Shown here one piece after another: positions 59,631-64,000 of a stretch of DNA of 64,000 nucleotides (position 1 is the stretch's first letter; each line of letters opens with the position of its first letter). The stretch spans positions 4,894,030-4,958,029 of the forward strand of contig CAIIXF020000009.1 in assembly GCA_903813345.2 (NCBI GenBank). The letters run 5' to 3'. Source of the stretch: Owenia fusiformis. Its lineage: Eukaryota; Annelida; Polychaeta; Sabellida; Oweniidae. Made by a program: the position numbers and the translations under genes. A model generated the notes under the pieces. That model was given only the letters and a program-made list of their open reading frames with translations. It was not told the origin of the DNA and searched no databases.

Positions 59631-59975
59631 CACTGCTTCAAAGGCAAGCAGTTGAACCTGAAAAATAAGAAATCTAAAGACCATTGTGCCATAATATATA
59701 GAAAAATATATTCATATTGCTCACGAATGACATTTGTATATTTCAGATTATTCTTGTAATTTGAGGTCTGTCCGCCATGTTATTTTTTGAGAATTAACGT
59801 GGTAGAGAAACATCAAAATATAAGAGGTTACAGACTTTATGAGCCAATCTACAAGCAATCCAATATATACAAATGTCATTCGTGTGCAATATGAATATAT
59901 TTTTCTATATATTATTGCACAATATTATTTAGATTTCTTATATTTCAGGTTTAACTGCTTGCCTTTGATGCAGTG
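59631..59975. mobile_element. 345-bp MITE with about 130-bp inverted repeats
   Basis: Begins CACTGCTTCAAAGGCAAGCA and ends with the reverse complement of CACTGCATCAAAGGCAAGCA. The similarity continues inward for about 130 bp (ATAATATATAGAAAAATATA on both arms). It lies within the disrupted element described at 59125-59625. Confidence 0.75.
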
Positions 59976-60004
59976 AAAAATACTTTTTTTACTGTATATA
60001 ATTA

Positions 60005-61329
60005 GCTCACATGGTGAGCTTTTGCAATCACTCACTTGTCCGTCTGTCTGTCCGTCCGTCCGTCCGTCCGTCTGTCCGTCCGTCAACAATAGTGGCACGT
60101 TTTAAAACCTCTGTCGATAGGATTCCTGTTTTATGTTATTTCTGTTCAAGATCAATACAGAAAACCCCCCTATGACTCCTGGTTCAAAAGCTCGCCTATT
60201 TTCAAAATGGCCGTCACTTTTGTCTCGCGAAATTCACTTTTGACCCATTTCCTTTAAAACCTCTGTCGATAGGATTCCTGTTTTAAGTTATTTCTGTTCA
60301 AGATCAATACAGAAAACTCCCCTATGACTCCTGGTTCAAAAGCTCGCCTATTTTCAAAATGGCCGCCATTTTTGTCTCGCGAAATTCACTTTTGACCCAT
60401 TTCCTAGCTTTACAAATAATTTCAAGTGTCCTACATTGTAAAAATCCATGTCAATGTAAAGATGTATGAAATAATTTTGTTACGAGAAATCTGCGAAAAA
60501 TTATATCCATTTTATTATTTTCAGCCATTTTAGTTAACATTGATTTGTCCATCTGTCTCGCAAAATCCACTTTTGGACCATTTACCTTAAACCCTCTGTC
60601 GATAGGATTCTCGTTTTAAGTTAATTTTGTTCAACATCAATACAAAAAACTCTCCTATGACTCTTGGTTCAAAAGCTCGCCTATTTTCAAAATGGTTGCC
60701 ATTCTTGTTTCGCGAAATTCACTTTTTGCCCATTTCCTAGCTTTACAAATAATTTCAGCTGTCCTGTATTGTAAAAAGCCATGTCACTGTAAAGAGTAGT
60801 TGTATGAAATAATTTTGTAACAAAAAATCGGCAAAATATTATATCTGTTTTTTTTTATTTTCAGCCATTTTAGTTAACATTGATTTGTTCATCTGTCTCG
60901 TGAAATCCTCTTTTGGACCATTTACTTAAAACCTCTGTCGATAGGATTCCAGTTTCACGTTATTTTTGTTCAACATAAATACAAAAAAACTCCCCTTTGA
61001 CTCCTGGTTCAAAAGCTTGCCTGATTTCAAAATGGTTGTCATTTTTGTCTCGCGAAATTCAATTTGGGCCCATTTCCTAGCATTACAAATAATTTCAGGT
61101 GTCTTGCATTGCAAAAAGCCATGTCACTGTAAAGAGTAGTTGTATGAAATAATTTTGTTCCAAATAATTGAAAAAAAATTATTTCCGTTTTTTTTTCAGC
61201 AATTTTACTTAACATCGATTTGTCCATCTGTCTCTCCGTCAGTCCAAAATAGTGGCAAGTGGCTTGAAATAATTTTGTTACAAAAAATCAGCAAAAAATT
61301 AAATCCGTTTTTTCTGTCACCATGTGAGC
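60005..61329. mobile_element. 1.3-kb element with GCTCACATGGTGA ends and internal tandem units
   Basis: GCTCACATGGTGA at the left and its exact reverse complement at 61317-61329 form 13-bp inverted repeats. After a GTCC/GTCT microsatellite (about 60038-60084) come four imperfect units starting near 60110, 60261, 60594 and 60933 that share CTCTGTCGATAGGATTC, TATGACTCCTGGTTCAAAAG and TTTGTCTCGCGAAATTCA. This design is common in bivalve genomes as far as I recall. No protein is encoded. Confidence 0.7.
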
Positions 61330-62205
61330 CCAGTACCCACGGTACTAATTTTTTTCTTTGAGATAATGAATTGATCTAAAAGATAAACATGTCTTCATTG
61401 TCAGAAAATAGAAATAGTCATAATCCAAGATATAACCTTCTGAAATAGTATAGTTTCTAAATAAAGCTGAATAAAGCTGACATAATATATGTCACCTTTG
61501 TTCATCTTGGGCCAACCTTCCCTTGAGTTCTATGCTAAAAGCTTGCAATAGTCACTTAATTTCATGATTTATCAAAGAGTGCTAGTTAAATCTGTCTGAA
61601 ACTTGAATGGCATACTATTAAATGATCCTGTCAATGAACATATTGTGATTAAACATGAAAATGTCGGTTGTCATAATTAAACCATGGTTTTAAAGAATTT
61701 TAGCATAACATCAATGGAGATTTGGCCCAAGTTTTTTTTTAAATGTCATGGAGAATGATTTAAATGACATAAATGTCTCATCTCAAAGCTATTATTGTAG
61801 GAAACATATCACCGAATTCAAATATGCTATTAAAAAGAAAGTAAAGTAAGTCATTAGAGGTAAAATGTGCAAGTCTCTTAAAATCACATGAAAAAACGAG
61901 AATTAGCCAGATTTCAAAATCATTTAGAAACTCCTCTATTGTTTGTGATAACCTACGTGCTCCTTTTACTGGATATCACATTTCTTTTATGTTTGTCTGA
62001 ATTGACCCAAATCAATTGTATCTGGTCGACCTAAATAGGACTTGATCAATGCTCACTGTTTGCACCAGTTCTACATTGCATGCAAATAGGTTTTTTTATT
62101 GATTGTAAGACTGTTGATGTGTATATTTTTTACAAGATCTATTGATTCGATACAATTGTATGTAGCAGCTTTTATGTGTGTTTTGGTAAGCAGGTCATAC
62201 TCACT
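61330..62205. other. No gene recognised
   Basis: AT-rich DNA that includes the detached fragments (61372-61450, 61936-61990) of the element at 59125-59625, which implies another insertion of about 480 bp between them. Confidence 0.4.
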
Positions 62206-62734
62206 GGTGATCCACTCGATTACGCTGGCTACCAAAACGGTTCGTTTTGGTAACAAAATGTCGGAACGTCGAAGGTACGATTTTTCTTTTTTTCTTATTT
62301 CACGCGTTGTAGGCAGAATCCCCACGATGTTTTTTCTCACAAACGTATATCAGTATCATATGTTTTAGAAAATGTTCATGTTTGCGAAAAAATAGCTCAG
62401 AAGACAACAGAATCGTCGATTTAATTCCTCACTTAAGTTACATAAACGGTTTTGGTTAAAAGTGCAGATCTTAACTGTTTTTCAAAAAACCGTTTATGTA
62501 ACTTAAGTGAAAAATTAAATCGACGATTCTGCTGTCTTCTGAACTATTTGTTCGCACATATGTAGATTTTCTTAAACATATGATACTGATACACAAACGT
62601 ATATAAAAAATGTCGTGGGAATTCTGCCTACAACGTGTGAAATAAGGAAAAGAGAAAAATCGTACCTTCGACGTTCCGACATTTTGTTACCAAAACGAAC
62701 CGTTTCGGTAACCAGCGTAATCGAGTGGATCACC
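62206..62734. mobile_element. 529-bp foldback element
   Basis: GGTGATCCACTCGATTACGC at the left is matched by GCGTAATCGAGTGGATCACC at the right, and the two arms of about 240 bp are inverted copies with small indels (for example CATTTTGTTACCAAAACGAA). The centre is a short loop near 62453-62490. A clear target duplication was not found. Confidence 0.8.
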
Positions 62735-62740
62735 ATTAAT

Positions 62741-63090
62741 CTAAATGAGCATTATCCCTGCTTCGAACAAATTTGATTTTTTTACATAATATAGATTTGA
62801 ATGTCTTCTTTTGAATAATCAGAATTTGATTTGGGTAATATTTATAGATTTTTCGCAAAAAAAATATTAGCGCAGTACACTATTGAACTTCTTTCCCCAA
62901 ATCGAGACTTGTATTTTATTGAATCGGTCTAATTGAGCATTATCCCTGCTTCAGACCAATTTGTTATTTTTACATCTTGTAGATTTAAATGTTCTCTTTT
63001 GAATATTCAAAGTTTAATTTGGGTAATATTTCTATATTTTTCATGAAAAAAATTATTAGCCCAGGAGACTATTCTCCAAACCGAGAATCG
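62741..63090. repeat. Diverged tandem duplication, period about 188 bp
   Basis: GAGCATTATCCCTGCTTC occurs at 62747 and 62935, and the following sequence (TTTGGGTAATATTT, ATTTTTC, ATTAGC, CGAGA) repeats in order with many substitutions. Confidence 0.7.
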
Positions 63091-63302
63091 TCCTTTGCCA
63101 TTGATAAAGATGTGAGTGAAAAATCAAAACTGTAAGAATAGGCTAAAAATGAAACTTTACTAATCTTAATCTTGTGGCATTGCCAACGTCCTGAAGATAA
63201 ATTCAAATGAAATATATTTATTAATACAGTGTCTCTCACACTGTTAAACTTAGGTTACTATAGCAATCATATTAAATATAACTGTACAAAAGAAAAACAT
63301 AC

Positions 63303-63412
63303 TTTTCATTTCGTTTTATCTGCTGAATTAGTTGAGCTTCTGATTTTGCAGTTTCATTCTTTATCTCTCCCTTAAGTCTTCAACTTCAGCTAGGGTGTAC
63401 AGAGATTGCTCT
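63303..63412 (-). pseudogene. Candidate coiled-coil exon with a one-base frame break
   Basis: On the minus strand CTTTCAG (63413-63415) precedes EQSLYTLAEVEDLRER in one frame; a stop then follows, while the next frame reads EIKNETAKSEAQLIQQIKRN and reaches a consensus donor AAAA-GTATGT (63302-63301). Together the two frames give a Glu/Lys/Leu-rich heptad-like segment typical of coiled coils. A missing base near 63370 would explain the shift. The gene is not recognised, and a base-calling error is possible. Confidence 0.35.
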
Positions 63413-64000
63413 CTGAAAGTCTATACTGTTTTCTGTCTCTTTTATTCATATCTGGTATTATATATATCCAAGTGTATCATTCCCAAATACACACAATGTT
63501 TGTTCAGCTATCTAAGCCAATCCACCTTGGCGGTGTCCCGGGGGGCGATGTTCTTTATTGAAACTTTTTATTATTTCTAATACCTGAGAAACCTGAAGGT
63601 AACGTAATCCTTCCTCCATTTACTGATATGTTAAATGAACCTCTCCGAGTTTATAGTTTTATACAGTGATTTGTCCTTAGATTATTTTTAACTTTCAGTT
63701 TTCTGATGTACGTTTTTAGTTCAATTAAAGCAGTTTAATGCTGTCTATGGAATCACATCTGAAACTGTTTTAATCAATCAATCCCTTTTGGTATCAATAC
63801 CATTTGGTACACTGTTATTCAAATGCTCTAGTCAACTGTTTGTCTCTTATTGCCTTTATGAAGATATTCAATAATACTTCACATGCACCTGATACAATTG
63901 CCATCCAAATTCCAATATGCATATTGTATTTTTCAATTCTAAACTCATGTGATTATTCACAGCACTACTTGTGGGTTTCTCTGTATGCAAATAAAATTTT
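63413..64000. other. No gene recognised
   Basis: AT-rich DNA to the end of the window; no exon beyond the candidate at 63303-63412. Confidence 0.4.

Noticed and set aside
62071-62368. 89-codon frames on both strands
   Set aside because: They run into the arm of the foldback element and overlap each other antisense.
1-64000. tRNA, rRNA or other standard RNA genes
   Set aside because: No segment with tRNA arms and B-box, or rRNA-like conserved blocks, was seen on reading; a covariance-model scan would be needed to exclude them.

Overview
This window is AT-rich nuclear DNA of an animal: genes are split by GT-AG introns and long non-coding stretches are full of transposable elements. A lophotrochozoan, perhaps a bivalve mollusc, fits the repeat content best (GTCC-rich elements ending in GCTCACATGGTGA, a DIRS-type tyrosine-recombinase retrotransposon, many small inverted-repeat elements). 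That placement is inference, not proof.

Positions 44 to about 45790 are a tandem array of four copies of one block of about 8 kb. Each copy carries a four-exon Rho GDP-dissociation inhibitor (RhoGDI) gene on the minus strand. Only the rightmost copy (39296-44071) is complete, 195 codons. The three left copies share a net 17-bp loss that removes the ATG and the first residues, and the third also has a nonsense codon. Copies 1 and 2 still have clean exons and could start at an internal Met just before the GTPase-binding helices.

The copies act as alignments of filled and empty sites, so insertions can be delimited by eye. Unit 1 holds a solo LTR and two copies of a family with ACG triplets at 10-11 bp phase. 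Unit 2 holds a 5.3-kb element with about 550-bp inverted ends, itself containing hAT-like and pogo/Tigger-like elements. Unit 3 holds a 4.8-kb DIRS-like retrotransposon (gag, RT, RNase H, tyrosine recombinase), three more phased elements, a nested 278-bp element with ACGSCGT boxes every 21-23 bp, and a TTAA-flanked element. Unit 4 holds two intronic insertions and ends in an inverted duplication.

From 45.8 to 54.5 kb no gene is firmly supported; there are three promoter-like patches and some palindromes. At 54545-55048 lie the first two coding exons of NADPH:adrenodoxin oxidoreductase (FDXR) on the plus strand, with a perfect CRE 30 bp upstream of the ATG. The rest of FDXR was not found; 55-64 kb is filled with minisatellites, MITE-like elements, a 529-bp foldback and two unassigned candidate minus-strand exons.
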